Positions 1 through 9,401 of a stretch of 64,000 nucleotides of DNA are shown one piece after another. The stretch's first letter is position 1; each line of letters opens with the position of its first letter. The position numbers and the translations under genes were made by a program. Source of the stretch: Psychrobacter sp. JCM 18903 (lineage in GTDB: Bacteria > Pseudomonadota > Gammaproteobacteria > Pseudomonadales > Moraxellaceae); contig NZ_BAWJ01000005.1 in the NCBI RefSeq assembly GCF_000586475.1, positions 62,001-126,000 on the forward strand, in the 5' to 3' direction. Below the pieces are notes generated by a model, which did no database searches, was not told the origin of the DNA, and worked only from the letters and a program-made list of their open reading frames with translations.

Positions 1-340
1 TGTCTTTGACCGTTTCTTGAATCCAAGGATCATGCTCCATTTTGATACGACCATTGACATTCCGTAACGACCATTCGCCGAGCAATTTGTTTTGATATTG
101 CTCAGCGAAGCTCAAGCCTTGTCCGCGCAAATTGGGCAGATTTAGCTCTTCTGAGCCGGTGGTTTGCCATGAATTATAATTGGATGCCATCGCTTTGCTG
201 CTCGTATTAGCATTATTAAGACTATCCTCGCTCATGGCAGCAGTGGTCATCGTCATTAGTACCGCCGACAATGCCAATTTAATAGCGCTCGATAATGCCA
301 TCGAACGCGCAACACTTCTACATTTTTTTCCCTGAGTCAT
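1..340 (-). CDS. M48-family metalloprotease (BepA/YfgC-like), N-terminal part only
   Basis: The minus-strand frame is open to the left edge, so only about the first 113 residues are present. It begins with a basic stretch and a hydrophobic segment ending near AAMS, which looks like a Sec signal peptide. It continues with LPNLRGQGLSFAEQYQ and then LGEWSLRNVNG..DPWIQ, which resembles the region just before the catalytic domain of periplasmic BepA/YfgC proteases (outer-membrane protein quality control). The HExxH motif would lie outside the window. The ATG at 340 gives a rather basic leader; an in-frame ATG at 301 is an alternative start. The family call rests on this short N-terminal similarity only. 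Confidence 0.6.
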   Translation of the reverse strand, partial: MTQGKKCRSVARSMALSSAIKLALSAVLMTMTTAAMSEDSLNNANTSSKAMASNYNSWQTTGSEELNLPNLRGQGLSFAEQYQNKLLGEWSLRNVNGRIKMEHDPWIQETVKD

Positions 341-543
341 GGGCGCATTACCAAGTATCGATTGTCTATTAAAATGGTTCAAGTGCGTATCCTATGCAAG
401 TGAGTAATGATACTGTTTTTGAAATAAGATATTTTTGAAGTAAGGTCTTTTCGACTATACGAGCTTGCTGATATAAGGTCAATTCTAGTCTGCATTCGAC
501 TACCAATAACTCAGCTGTCCGTCACTATTGTGCAACATGGCTT

Positions 544-645
544 TAGTCAATCCCATATAAAATGGATGTGGTGTCAGGCACGCTCAGTCTACTATTTTTA
601 GTACTTTTGCTCGCCTTCCTTGTATCTAAATTATCTTGAATAGAC
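544..645. repeat. Dispersed ~100-bp repeat, copy 1
   Basis: This stretch is closely similar to 18317-18418. Shared blocks include TAGTCAATCC, GGTGTCAGGC, AGTCTACTATTT and CTCGCCTTCCTTGTAT in the same order and spacing. It lies between divergent genes and has no coding potential. The function is unknown; it may be a REP-like element or a non-autonomous mobile repeat of this genus. Confidence 0.75.
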
Positions 646-813
646 CATAGGTGATTCTAATGAACTGAATGTGACGTTGATTATATTCAACTTCAACTAC
701 ATATCGGCTATTTGGTATAATGACATTTCATGACTATAGGGTCTGGTCACTGCCGAGTGTCATTTATGAATTACAGGCACTGTCATTGCGTGTTTGCGAA
801 TGTTCAATACAAT

Positions 814-989
814 CTAGGGTGTGTCATCAATTAGATTGTGAGGCTTAAAATGAGAAAAATTGTAGATAAACAAGGAAGAAATTGCCGTTAATATGAACAT
901 ATTGACAAAATTTCTGACGATGCTTAGCAAAATTTAGCCATTTTAAGACCACTAAATGTATTCATGTGCTAATTGATGACACGCCCTAG
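814..989. mobile_element. MITE-like element with 21-bp terminal inverted repeats
   Basis: The left end (814-834, beginning CTAGGGTGTGTCATCAAT) and the right end (969-989) are inverted copies with one mismatch over 21 bases. The 176-bp interior is AT-rich and codes for nothing evident. This size and structure fit a miniature inverted-repeat element mobilised by a transposase elsewhere. The right end sits 31 bp upstream of the TusA-like start codon. No clear target-site duplication was seen. A related single end is present at 9402-9422. Confidence 0.7.
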
Positions 990-1020
990 TACAAACCAAA
1001 ATATTTATAAGGTTTATTTT

Positions 1021-1476
1021 ATGTCTGCTGATCGTCAGTCAACCACCGTATATTCGCCTTATTCTATAAACTTATCAGCAGATTTGTCTGATACTGAGCA
1101 GCAAGACATCAACAACCTGTTAGACTTGTTACCAGCGCATACTGTCACTACAGATCATGAGGCGAATGAAACGCAGCCTATTCATGTTCAACGTTTCGTC
1201 GATGGTCGCGGACTTGCTTGTCCAATGCCGCTGTTAAAAACCAAAGTAGCACTACGTGACGTCACAGCTGGTGGTTCATTATATGTGGTCGCAACTGATG
1301 CCAACTCACAGGCTGATATCACCGCTTTTTGTCAACAAAACCAGCAAGCAAATGCCGCAAGTCAACTGCGATTAATCGTTGATAGCATGACGGATCAGCC
1401 ATCAGCGGATAGCTTATCAGCACAGCGTTTCGATACAATATATCACTTCATCATTACTAAAACTGATAGCAACTAA
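1021..1476 (+). CDS. TusA/SirA-like sulfur-transfer protein with N-terminal extension
   Basis: The 151-residue protein has a TusA fold signature in its middle: FVDGRGLACPMPLLKTK around residues 59-75, with the CPxP cysteine at about residue 67. That cysteine is the persulfide-carrying residue of the family. TusA proteins are usually about 80 residues, so the first 55 and last 30 residues are extra. ATG 1021 was chosen because AAGG lies 8 bases upstream. Earlier in-frame starts at 973 and 976 fall inside the inverted-repeat end of the neighbouring mobile element and are unlikely to be native. The partner in sulfur relay is not known. Confidence 0.75.
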   Translation: MSADRQSTTVYSPYSINLSADLSDTEQQDINNLLDLLPAHTVTTDHEANETQPIHVQRFVDGRGLACPMPLLKTKVALRDVTAGGSLYVVATDANSQADITAFCQQNQQANAASQLRLIVDSMTDQPSADSLSAQRFDTIYHFIITKTDSN

Positions 1477-1555
1477 GTGTCGCTATCCTTTACAATTACA
1501 ACTATAAAGATTTTTATCTGACTATTTGCGTCACTATTTAATCAAGGTCAAGAAT

Positions 1556-2581
1556 ATGGCTAATAATTCTACTGATACTGCAAAAACGAATAAAAAAGAT
1601 GAGGCAGCTCCTATAAAAAACGAAGCACGTGATGCCGCATTAAAAGCTGCCGCCCAACGTCCACCTTATGATGCTAGCGCCTTAGGCGATACTAGCACCC
1701 GTGACTTAGTGCCAGCGATGCCGACTCATTTGTCAGCGCCTGGGGTCAATTTGGGCGCTTATATCAACACGGTGCACCAAATTCCAATTTTGACACCAAT
1801 CCAAGAGCAAGAGCTGGCGCATCGCTATTATGACGAAGGCGATGTAGAAGCGGCGCGTTTGCTCGTGATGTCGCACCTGCGTTTTGTGATTCATATTGCC
1901 CGCAGCTACTCGGGTTATGGTTTGCCGCAAGCAGACTTAATCCAAGAGGGTAATCTGGGACTAATGAAAGCTGTAAAACGCTTTGACCCTAATAAGGGCG
2001 TGCGTTTGGTGTCATTTGCAGTGCATTGGATTAAAGCAGAAATCCATGAATTTGTGATTCGTAACTGGCGCATTGTCAAAGTCGCGACCACCAAAGCGCA
2101 CCGTAAATTGTTCTTTAACTTACGTAGTCTCAAAAAAACCAACAACCAGCTCACGCTAGAAGAGGCTGATGCCATTGCCAAAGACTTGAATGTCACACGC
2201 AAGCAAGTGTTAGAAATGGAGTCGCGGCTTACCTCTTATGACGCCTCGTTTGAAGCGCAATCTAGCGATGACGACGATGGACGTTATGCACCGCAGCTAT
2301 TTTTAGAAGATGGTATCGATCCTGCAGAGCAGTTAGAAGAAGCAGATTGGGAAGAAAGCAACTCATCTGCATTGATCGCGGCAATGGATACCCTTGATGA
2401 GCGCTCACGCGATATCGTGGAGCAGCGCTGGCTCTCTGAGCAAAAATCAACCTTACACGAATTGGCAGCCGTCTACTCTATCTCAGCAGAACGCGTGCGC
2501 CAAATCGAAAAAAATGCCATGGACAAAATCCGCGAGGCAATGACCATTGATAGCGTTATTTTGCCAGACGATATTCAGTAG
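1556..2581 (+). CDS. rpoH: RNA polymerase sigma-32 (heat-shock) factor
   Basis: The 341-residue sigma-70-family protein has region 1.2 near residue 75 (IPILTPIQEQELAHRY), region 2 (LIQEGNLGLMKAVKRFDP, VSFAVHWIKAEIHEFV), the RpoH-specific stretch RKLFFNLRSLKK and a region 4 helix-turn-helix (ERVRQIEKNAMDKIREAM). These identify the heat-shock sigma factor that directs chaperone and protease genes. The start at 1556 has AAGG 8 bases upstream; a TTG at 1526 is in frame but has no such site. It carries about 60 more N-terminal residues than the E. coli protein, rich in Lys, Ala and Asp. Confidence 0.95.
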   Translation: MANNSTDTAKTNKKDEAAPIKNEARDAALKAAAQRPPYDASALGDTSTRDLVPAMPTHLSAPGVNLGAYINTVHQIPILTPIQEQELAHRYYDEGDVEAARLLVMSHLRFVIHIARSYSGYGLPQADLIQEGNLGLMKAVKRFDPNKGVRLVSFAVHWIKAEIHEFVIRNWRIVKVATTKAHRKLFFNLRSLKKTNNQLTLEEADAIAKDLNVTRKQVLEMESRLTSYDASFEAQSSDDDDGRYAPQLFLEDGIDPAEQLEEADWEESNSSALIAAMDTLDERSRDIVEQRWLSEQKSTLHELAAVYSISAERVRQIEKNAMDKIREAMTIDSVILPDDIQ

Positions 2582-2644
2582 CAATTACCTATCAGTAGTG
2601 CCTGTCTTTCACCAGCGGTAGTTTTTAGATAATACGAGTTTGTC

Positions 2645-3022
2645 ATGTTAAATTGGATAGGTATTGCGGCGATCAATATGGCCATTGCTGTCGCTTTAGG
2701 AGCGTTTGGAGCGCATGGCTTAAAAAACATCGTCAGTGCTCAACAACTCGAATGGTGGCACACTGCAACACTGTATTTGTTTATACATGCGCTGGGTTTA
2801 TTACTGGTTGGTCTGTTAATTCGCCTAAAATATGTCAAGCAAACCACCGCATGGCTATTACAAATTGGCATTATAATATTTGCTGGTAGCTTATATGCGA
2901 TGACACTTGGCGCACCACTTTGGTTTGGCGCGATCACGCCTATCGGTGGTGTACTAATGATTGCAGGTTGGCTATGGTTAGCAGTGTCATCATTTAAGAT
3001 GAACAAATTGGTCGCAAAATAG
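2645..3022 (+). CDS. DUF423 family inner-membrane protein (YgdD-like)
   Basis: This 125-residue protein has about four hydrophobic segments and the family opening (I..A.NMAIAVALGAFGAHGLK), followed by WWHTATLYLFIHALGLL. These features match DUF423/YgdD small membrane proteins, whose biochemical role is not established. It follows rpoH on the same strand with a 63-bp gap, so they may be co-transcribed. The length is typical of the family. Confidence 0.85.
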   Translation: MLNWIGIAAINMAIAVALGAFGAHGLKNIVSAQQLEWWHTATLYLFIHALGLLLVGLLIRLKYVKQTTAWLLQIGIIIFAGSLYAMTLGAPLWFGAITPIGGVLMIAGWLWLAVSSFKMNKLVAK

Positions 3023-3145
3023 CCAGTTAAACAAGAATAATTAAATTGCATTTTAGAGCATGTGCTCATTTTGAAAATAGAGATAAAAATGAGAACACGA
3101 CTTAGTACGCACAAAAGGATAAAAAATCATTAAGGAGTATATATT

Positions 3146-3346
3146 ATGAGTACCATTATCGTTAATGGTAAGACACTACAGACTACCCATCAGGCCGTGC
3201 AATTGGTCATCAATGAGCTTGGTCTTAGCCAAGGTCGTTATGCAGTAGAAGTCGATGGCGAACTGATTCCAAAGAGTGAGCTTGCTCAATTAAGTATCGC
3301 TGAAGGTATGAATATCGAAGTGGTACAAGCAGTCGGTGGTGGCTAA
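3146..3346 (+). CDS. thiS: Sulfur carrier protein ThiS
   Basis: The 66-residue beta-grasp protein ends in Gly-Gly-Gly, the C-terminal tail that is adenylated and thiocarboxylated to donate sulfur to the thiazole ring of thiamine. An AAGGAG ribosome site lies about 10 bases before the ATG. No thiG, thiF or other thi gene is adjacent, and a terminator follows at 3437-3472, so it is probably transcribed alone or with the gene upstream. Confidence 0.88.
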   Translation: MSTIIVNGKTLQTTHQAVQLVINELGLSQGRYAVEVDGELIPKSELAQLSIAEGMNIEVVQAVGGG

Positions 3347-3436
3347 TTAGCCAAAATAATGATCTGTTGATTTGACAATGAATGTACTTAAAGAAATATA
3401 TTTAAAGATGAGTTTTTAAAAAATAATTGCTCATAA

Positions 3437-3472
3437 AAAAGACCTCAACGTAGCAAACGTTCGAGGTCTTTT
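3437..3472. terminator. Bidirectional Rho-independent terminator
   Basis: The stem AAAAGACCTC / GAGGTCTTTT closes around a short loop, with A and T runs on both sides. It lies between the convergent thiS (+) and hpf (-) genes and can serve both. Confidence 0.85.
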
Positions 3473-3583
3473 CCCGTTTTAGGCAATGTCATTTAGAGAT
3501 ATCTAAAAATGCGGCTATTTATACTATTTATTATTTCATCAGCCAGTAATCATTAACCTTTAAATATCCTAAACTCTATAACA

Positions 3584-3952
3584 TTAGACTGCTGGAGCAG
3601 CATCGTCTGTCATCAGCTCTTCATAGCGTCCATCACGCCCAGCACCCTGAGTCTTTTTGCTCTCCAACTTGGTTTTATATTTGCGTACTTGTCTATCGAG
3701 TTTGTCTGCCATCTCGTTAATGGCTTTATACATATCATCGTCAAGCGCTTGGACAAACATCTCTTTACCCGAGACTCGCATAATCGCTTCAGCCTTATGG
3801 CTCTTTATAGCACCGCTGTTATCTAATGATAAAATGACTTGAATACTTTGTATTTGATCAAAATGACGACCAATTTTATCAAGTTTTTCTTGAACAGCTG
3901 CGTTCATAGCGTCGGTAACACTGATATGGTGACCACTGATAGAAACATTCAT
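3584..3952 (-). CDS. hpf: Ribosome hibernation-promoting factor (HPF/RaiA family)
   Basis: The 122-residue protein starts MNVSISGHHISVTDAM and continues with the conserved helix (VQEKLDKIGRHFDQI) and DDMYKAINEMADKLDRQVRKYKTK, as in short-form HPF/RaiA. It binds the 30S decoding region and holds ribosomes inactive in stationary phase. The C-terminus is acidic and lacks the long-form dimerisation domain. It lies downstream of rpoN in the same direction, a common arrangement, but with a 430-bp gap. Confidence 0.9.
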   Translation of the reverse strand: MNVSISGHHISVTDAMNAAVQEKLDKIGRHFDQIQSIQVILSLDNSGAIKSHKAEAIMRVSGKEMFVQALDDDMYKAINEMADKLDRQVRKYKTKLESKKTQGAGRDGRYEELMTDDAAPAV

Positions 3953-4380
3953 ATTATTGTCCTTTTATTATGACTTACATTGTTGCCTACGTTGTTGCTT
4001 GCGTTGTTACTTACAATCAACAGATGAGCCAGCATTCCTGCTTTTTCACCCTGCCTTACCAACAATGAATGGGGTGTCTTTATTAATCAGCGCCTTTAAT
4101 AATCGATACTGTTAGCAAAAATTGAACGTGTCCTTTTGTCGTCATTTTGACTAATGATATAAGTAAATACGCTAGATCGACACTTGGATTTCGTTGTTGG
4201 TATGACTCTAATTTGTCATGAATATCAAATAGTAGCAAGACAGTAAATTGTAATTAAATGTAATAAAAACGGTTGTTTCCTCAGTGTTTCTATATAATCA
4301 AAAAATTTTATTTTTTATATCTTCTAAAAAACATACTAACAACAGCATTACCCTTCTGCTAACTCATTGAATTGTGACAT
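3953..4380. other. Intergenic region between rpoN and hpf
   Basis: This is 428 bp with no supported reading frame. It holds three imperfect 12-bp tandem units at 3975-4010 (consensus like CTACGTTGTTGC) just upstream of the hpf start. The rest is AT-rich and presumably carries the hpf promoter. Confidence 0.5.
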
Positions 4381-6030
4381 TTAATACTTCTGTTTACGCT
4401 GAGTAGACGAGCCAATATTCATTGCTTCACGATATTTGGCCACGGTTCTTCTGGCGATATCGATACCTTCCGATAATAAACAATCTTTTATGCGACTGTC
4501 AGATAATGGCTTTTTGGCATCTTCATCGGCTATCAGTTGCTTAATCATGGCGCTAATGGCAGTCGATGAAATATCACCGTCGGTACTGCTGACATGAGAT
4601 GAAAAGAAATGTTTGAGTGAAAATAATCCCTGCGGCGTCAAAATTGTTTTACTGGTGGTTAGACGTGAAACGGTCGATTCGTGCAAACCCACTTCTTCCG
4701 CAATGGCTTTTAGGATGAGCGGTTGCATGGCAGTTGCGCCATGCTGCAAGAACTCTTGCTGATAACGCACGATACTGGTTGCCACTTTTAATAAGTTCTG
4801 ATTACGCTCTTCAATACTACGAATAAACAAGCGCGCATCGGTGAGGTTTTCACGCAGATATTGATTGTCAGGGCTGTCATCACCGCGCTTCACCAAATTG
4901 GCATATTCTTGATTGACTCTTAGCTTTGGCATGGTGTCAGGATTGAGGCGCACATTCCAGCCGTCCTCCTGCGTCGATGTATCTGAACTCGTCTGAATCT
5001 GATGGTGACGTATAGGCGTGACCAAAACATCAGGAATATCATAGCTGGCTGGCGACTGAGTATAGTCTGGTTGACTGCTTTGAAATAGCAAGCCAGGTGA
5101 CGGATTCAAGGTACGCAGCAAGTTAAGCGCGGGGGTAATCTGTGCAGGTGCGAGACCAGTCCGCTCAGTCAATGCTTTGATGTTATTGCTCACCAAATGC
5201 TCACTGGCTGACAATAATGCTTGCGCTTCTTTTAGATGGTCAGTATTTGCATCGAGCTTGGACAACTGAATCGCTAGGCACTCAATGAGATTTCGCGCCC
5301 CAACACCCAGCGGATCGCAAGACTGAATAACACGTAAAACAGCCATGACTTCATCGTGCTCAACAGATTCATCCCATTGATAAAAACTTGCCATCGTATC
5401 GAAGCTTTGCAACAGCTCATCGATATCAAGCCGCACAAAACCCATGTCATCCATAGAGTCCATCAGATAAGTTGCAATCAACATGTCCGCTTCGGAGAGA
5501 TGCTTAAAGTTCAGCTGCCAGCGCACGTGGTCTTGTATGGTGGCAGAAGTGCCGCCTTGATAACTGTCAAAATCCTCGTCACCTTTGCTCCCCGAATTGC
5601 TTGACGTAGATGCATAATTACTGCTATCAACACTACTTTCAAAGCTACTATAGTCGTCACTATCCATCGTATGATTGTCTATGGCACCATCATCGATACT
5701 GGTTTGCTGTAATTTGTCTAAGCTGTCACTAAAGTCTTCATCTGGTTCAGAGGTATGGGTATTACTCTCAGAGATTGTACTAAATGTATCAGTACTCTGG
5801 TTCCAGCTATCAAGTGTCAATGACTCATCTACTCTATCGCCGCTGCCATAATCGTATTCATCTTCATCATCCTCAATACGTTCAAGCAATGGATTACTAT
5901 CCAGCTTGGCCTGAACTTCTTGCGCAAGCTCAAGACTAGAGAGTTGCAGCAATTTAATGGCTTGCTGCATTTGCGGGGTCAGTTTTTGTGAGGTGCTCAG
6001 CGTGGTCGCCAATCCGAAAGACATACTCAT
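4381..6030 (-). CDS. rpoN: RNA polymerase sigma-54 factor
   Basis: The 549-residue protein has the three sigma-54 regions. They are a glutamine-rich N-terminal activator-interacting segment (LTPQMQQAIKLLQLSSLEL), a very acidic and serine-rich linker at about 50-170, and core-binding and DNA-binding parts. The latter include VGLHESTVSRLTTSKTILTPQGLF and, near residue 530, the RpoN box ARRTVAKYRE. It reads -24/-12 promoters and needs AAA+ activators. An in-frame ATG two codons downstream (6024) is an alternative start. The acidic linker is longer than in many homologues. Confidence 0.95.
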   Translation of the reverse strand: MSMSFGLATTLSTSQKLTPQMQQAIKLLQLSSLELAQEVQAKLDSNPLLERIEDDEDEYDYGSGDRVDESLTLDSWNQSTDTFSTISESNTHTSEPDEDFSDSLDKLQQTSIDDGAIDNHTMDSDDYSSFESSVDSSNYASTSSNSGSKGDEDFDSYQGGTSATIQDHVRWQLNFKHLSEADMLIATYLMDSMDDMGFVRLDIDELLQSFDTMASFYQWDESVEHDEVMAVLRVIQSCDPLGVGARNLIECLAIQLSKLDANTDHLKEAQALLSASEHLVSNNIKALTERTGLAPAQITPALNLLRTLNPSPGLLFQSSQPDYTQSPASYDIPDVLVTPIRHHQIQTSSDTSTQEDGWNVRLNPDTMPKLRVNQEYANLVKRGDDSPDNQYLRENLTDARLFIRSIEERNQNLLKVATSIVRYQQEFLQHGATAMQPLILKAIAEEVGLHESTVSRLTTSKTILTPQGLFSLKHFFSSHVSSTDGDISSTAISAMIKQLIADEDAKKPLSDSRIKDCLLSEGIDIARRTVAKYREAMNIGSSTQRKQKY

Positions 6031-6343
6031 GGGTGGCTTATTACACTCCGATACTGGTGATAGTCTATATATGTTGCCACTTAAAGTAGCGATTTAATGT
6101 TATCAGGACATGACGATAGCATTTTTCGTGGCAATTTTGCTATGATAATTTATAGACGGCCCAATACGCTTATTGCTCTCTACTTATAAAACTCTATAAA
6201 TTTAACCGTTTTAGCATGAACTGCTAAACAATAAACAACCAAATCTTGTTGATAATAATAAGGCTATATAAAAAATACAAGGTACATGACACAAAACCTT
6301 CGAGCCAATTGAATCACTCTTAACATTAACCGAGAATAATACG
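6031..6343. other. Divergent promoter region between rpoN and the nitrilase gene
   Basis: This is 313 bp, AT-rich, between divergently read genes. It contains TATGATAAT-like and TTGATAATAATAAGG-like stretches that could serve as promoter elements. No start site can be fixed from sequence alone, and no reading frame is supported. Confidence 0.35.
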
Positions 6344-7239
6344 ATGAATGACCAAGCAAACAAACCGCACCTTATCACTGCTGCGATTCAAATGAATAGC
6401 CAGCAAGACATCGAAAAGAACCTAGCGGCTATAAAAGCTGCCATCAGCGATGCCAGTCATCAAGGTGCTCATCTTGTTGTCTTACCTGAAAACTGCTGTA
6501 GCATGGGCGAGCAATTTGCCACCGCAGAGCGCTTTGATGCGCTATCAGCGACGATAGCAAACTATGCCAGTACTTACGGTGTCTATGTGCTGGCAGGCTC
6601 ACTGCCCTGCCCTTATCGCCCTGATGGCGTCATCGTGCCTGATGGCAGACTGCGCCAAGTCAGTCAGCTATTTGCCCCTGACGGCACGCGAGTGCACGCT
6701 ATGACAAAATTCACCTATTCACGGCGACGGTAGCAGATAAACATGGCAGCTATAATGAAGCGGCGACGTTTGAGCCCGGCACACAGACTGTAGTTGCAAC
6801 AGTAGAGAGTGATCATGCTGCTTATCAACTGGGTATGATGGTTTGTTTTGATTTGCGTTTTCCCGCATTGGCACAGCGCTTACGTCAAGCAGGCGCTGAC
6901 CTATTAAGTGCGCCATCGGCATTTACTTACTTAACGGGGCAAGCACACTGGTCGCTGTTACTTCGCGCACGGGCGTTAGACAGTCAGTGCATGGTCATTG
7001 GCGCAGCACAAGGCGGCGACCATGTTTATAAAAACGGTGATATCCGTCAAACGTGGGGGCATACCACTATCACAGCTTTTGATGGCACGGTTATTAACAG
7101 CTATGAGGATAGTGAATTAAACAACGCTATTCATAAAGATAATAAAAATTATGCTTTGATCTTGGCAACCTTAGATAAACAGACTCAACAGCAAGGCCGC
7201 CAAAAAATGCCCATTTTTGACTGTCATCGTTTGGCGTAA
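6344..7239 (+). CDS. Carbon-nitrogen hydrolase (nitrilase family), apparent frameshift
   Basis: The first part (6344-about 6708) carries the nitrilase glutamate in LVVLPENC (residue 49) and the lysine at about 122 (AMTK). The second part, in the -1 frame, carries the catalytic cysteine in MVCFDLRFPALAQ. Joining the frames at about 6708, by restoring one base in the A run of ACAAAATTCACC, gives ..MTKIHLFTATVADKHGSYNEA.. and a complete Glu-Lys-Cys triad of roughly 298 residues. Such NIT/YbeM-like enzymes hydrolyse small amides (for example deaminated glutathione in NIT1); the substrate here is unknown. The break is probably a sequencing deletion. Confidence 0.85.
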
Positions 7240-7273
7240 GTCAATTTCCATATTGAGTATTGAGTATCGAATG

Positions 7274-8323
7274 TTAGGTGTTGTCCTTTTCGGTCCGTGT
7301 ATGAGTCGCGCGCGGATGAGCGCGATCATAGACTTGTGTAAGTTTAGCGAAATCGACATGGGTATAAATTTGCGTGGTACTAATATCGCTATGCCCAAGC
7401 ATTTCTTGCACCGCGCGCAAATCACCACTGCCCGACAGCATGTGCGAGGCAAAACAATGACGCAATAGATGCGGATACATATTTTGTGCGATGCCAGCAC
7501 GCGTAGCCGCAACTTTGAGACGCTGCTGCACTGCCCGTGTTGATAAACGTGTACCCAATTTTTCACTAATGAATAATGCGCTGTCCATTTGCTCCACCCA
7601 CAGATTACGATGCGGTAGATAACGACTAATCGCCTCTGCTGCCTTGATACCTAACGGCACCAAACGCGTTTTATTGCCCTTACCTGTCACGCGCACGCGC
7701 AGGTCTGACAAATCCACATCGACCATATCCAACGCGACCAACTCACCTACGCGCAGACCGCTGCTATAAAGCAATTCAAACATCGCTTTATCACGTAGCC
7801 ATAGGCGCGCTTGTTCGGGTGTATCAGGCATCTCTTGGTCAAACAGCTGAGTGAGCAAATCAACATCAGCGATAGACGGCAGCGGTCGAGGACTACGCTT
7901 GAGCTGATAGCCAGTCGTTGGATTGATACGTGCCAAGTTCTCTTCTATCAACCAGCCATAAAAATGGCGAATGGCTGACAGCTCTTGCTGGACGCTGGCA
8001 AGTGCGAGCTTGTCTTCATCCAAGCGTTGGCTAATATGCTGGGCTAATTGGCGCTTATCGCAGCGCGTCCACGTCAGGCGTTTCCCACGTAAAAATAGCG
8101 CCAATTGATTCAATCCTGCAAAATAAGCGGTCAACGTATGCGGCGAGTGATTGCGCACCGACAAGACATTAAGCCAACGATGCACGGGCGCTAACAAATC
8201 ACGTAATGCAGCATCCGACTCTATAGCCTCGGCGTGCTCGACTGATAGCCATGCTTTTGCCTCAGAATCTGAAGTAGGCTCCATCGTATGATTGTTTTTA
8301 TTAGACATAGCCCTATTATCCAT
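7274..8323 (-). CDS. xerC: Tyrosine recombinase XerC
   Basis: The 349-residue protein has an N-terminal SAM-like core-binding domain (about 45-135) and a C-terminal catalytic domain. The residues Arg191 (SGLRVGEL), Lys215 (TGKGNKTR), His285 and Arg288 (HLLRH), His311 (LGHSDIS) and Tyr320 are all present. XerC acts with XerD at dif to resolve chromosome dimers. The dapF-xerC order is typical of gammaproteobacteria, and here the stop codon and start codon of the two genes are adjacent or overlap at 8323. The N-terminal extension of about 40 residues could be shortened by an internal ATG. Confidence 0.93.
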   Translation of the reverse strand: MDNRAMSNKNNHTMEPTSDSEAKAWLSVEHAEAIESDAALRDLLAPVHRWLNVLSVRNHSPHTLTAYFAGLNQLALFLRGKRLTWTRCDKRQLAQHISQRLDEDKLALASVQQELSAIRHFYGWLIEENLARINPTTGYQLKRSPRPLPSIADVDLLTQLFDQEMPDTPEQARLWLRDKAMFELLYSSGLRVGELVALDMVDVDLSDLRVRVTGKGNKTRLVPLGIKAAEAISRYLPHRNLWVEQMDSALFISEKLGTRLSTRAVQQRLKVAATRAGIAQNMYPHLLRHCFASHMLSGSGDLRAVQEMLGHSDISTTQIYTHVDFAKLTQVYDRAHPRATHTRTEKDNT

Positions 8324-9210
8324 TAGCCTTCTGGATTGGGCTTGATGCCCGCTTGTGCCATCAGACCATCTGGGCTAAATACGCCTTCGTAAACAAAGGC
8401 GGTCGGACCGGTCATCATCACTGAATAACCCGGCTGCCATTTGATGATCATACTGCCACCATAAAGCTGCGCACGCACGTCTTCGCCTTCATCGAGCCAG
8501 CCTTCGCGGATACCAACCGCTACTGCGGCACAAGCGCCAGTACCACAGGCTTGCGTCTCGCCGACACCGCGCTCATAGACACGCAGACGAATGTGACGCT
8601 GGTTCATCACTTGCATAAAGCCGACATTGACGCGGTCGGGAAAGGCGGGATGCGATTCGATGGCTTTGCCTAAGGTTTCAACGTCGGCATCGAGCACGTT
8701 ATCAACTTTGATAACGGCATGCGGGTTGCCCATATTGGCAACATAAAGCTGTACAGGAGTGCCATTTACATCGAGATGATAGGCATTTTGGATTTTGGTC
8801 GTGGCTCTGGGGGTAAAAGGAATTTCGCTTGGTTCAAATTTCGGCTTACCCATATCGACTTCGACCCAGCCATAACGATCAGTGGTCAATGAAATGATGC
8901 CGCTTGCCGTCTCAACACGCAAACGCTGTTTAAATGACAGTTTACGCGCTTGCACAAAACGAGCAAAACAGCGCGCACCATTACCGCACTGCTCAACTTC
9001 TGACCCATCAGCATTAAAAATGCGATAACTAAAATCAACGTCAGGACGCATCGGTGGCTCAACGACGAGCAGCTGATCAAAGCCAATACCCAAATGACGG
9101 TCACCCAGTAACTGTACCAAATCCTTGGTCAAATCTAAGCGCTGAGTCACCAAATCGATGACCATAAAATCATTGCCCAGACCATGCATCTTCGTAAATT
9201 CTATTAGCAT
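8323..9210 (-). CDS. dapF: Diaminopimelate epimerase
   Basis: The 295-residue protein begins with MLIEFTKMHGLGNDFMVID and has the two catalytic cysteines, Cys75 (VEQCGNGARC) and Cys223 (GETQACGTGACA). It converts LL- to meso-diaminopimelate for peptidoglycan and lysine. Downstream xerC overlaps its end by a base, so translation is probably coupled. lysA, which uses its product, lies upstream, but a terminator-like hairpin (9365-9399) separates them. Confidence 0.96.
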   Translation of the reverse strand: MLIEFTKMHGLGNDFMVIDLVTQRLDLTKDLVQLLGDRHLGIGFDQLLVVEPPMRPDVDFSYRIFNADGSEVEQCGNGARCFARFVQARKLSFKQRLRVETASGIISLTTDRYGWVEVDMGKPKFEPSEIPFTPRATTKIQNAYHLDVNGTPVQLYVANMGNPHAVIKVDNVLDADVETLGKAIESHPAFPDRVNVGFMQVMNQRHIRLRVYERGVGETQACGTGACAAVAVGIREGWLDEGEDVRAQLYGGSMIIKWQPGYSVMMTGPTAFVYEGVFSPDGLMAQAGIKPNPEG

Positions 9211-9364
9211 ATCCTTGTTATCCTATCCTATTTTTATGTATGCCTTATATTAGCACGCTGTCAGATACAATCATAACTATCACCGCTATCAAATACTAAG
9301 TTAACACGATGCTAAATCCACCTCGTACAGCCAAACTGATATCTCTCATTAGAGCAGGCCATAA

Positions 9365-9399
9365 AAAAAGCCCATCATCATAAAGACAATGGGCTTTTT
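9365..9399 (-). terminator. Rho-independent terminator after lysA
   Basis: The inverted repeat AAAAAGCCCAT / ATGGGCTTTTT has T runs when read on the minus strand. It lies 75 bp downstream of the lysA stop and upstream of dapF, so dapF-xerC likely has its own promoter in 9211-9364. Confidence 0.75.
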
Positions 9400-9401
9400 A
9401 T

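Larger units (their letters stand above)
341..1020. other. Intergenic stretch holding two repeat elements
   Basis: This 680-base stretch separates the divergent protease and TusA-like genes. It holds one copy of a roughly 100-bp dispersed repeat (544-645) and an inverted-repeat element (814-989), both listed separately. No convincing reading frame was found. Confidence 0.6.

Noticed and set aside
3146..3346. Ubiquitin-like or MoaD protein instead of ThiS
   Set aside because: Length, sequence pattern and the GGG tail fit ThiS better.
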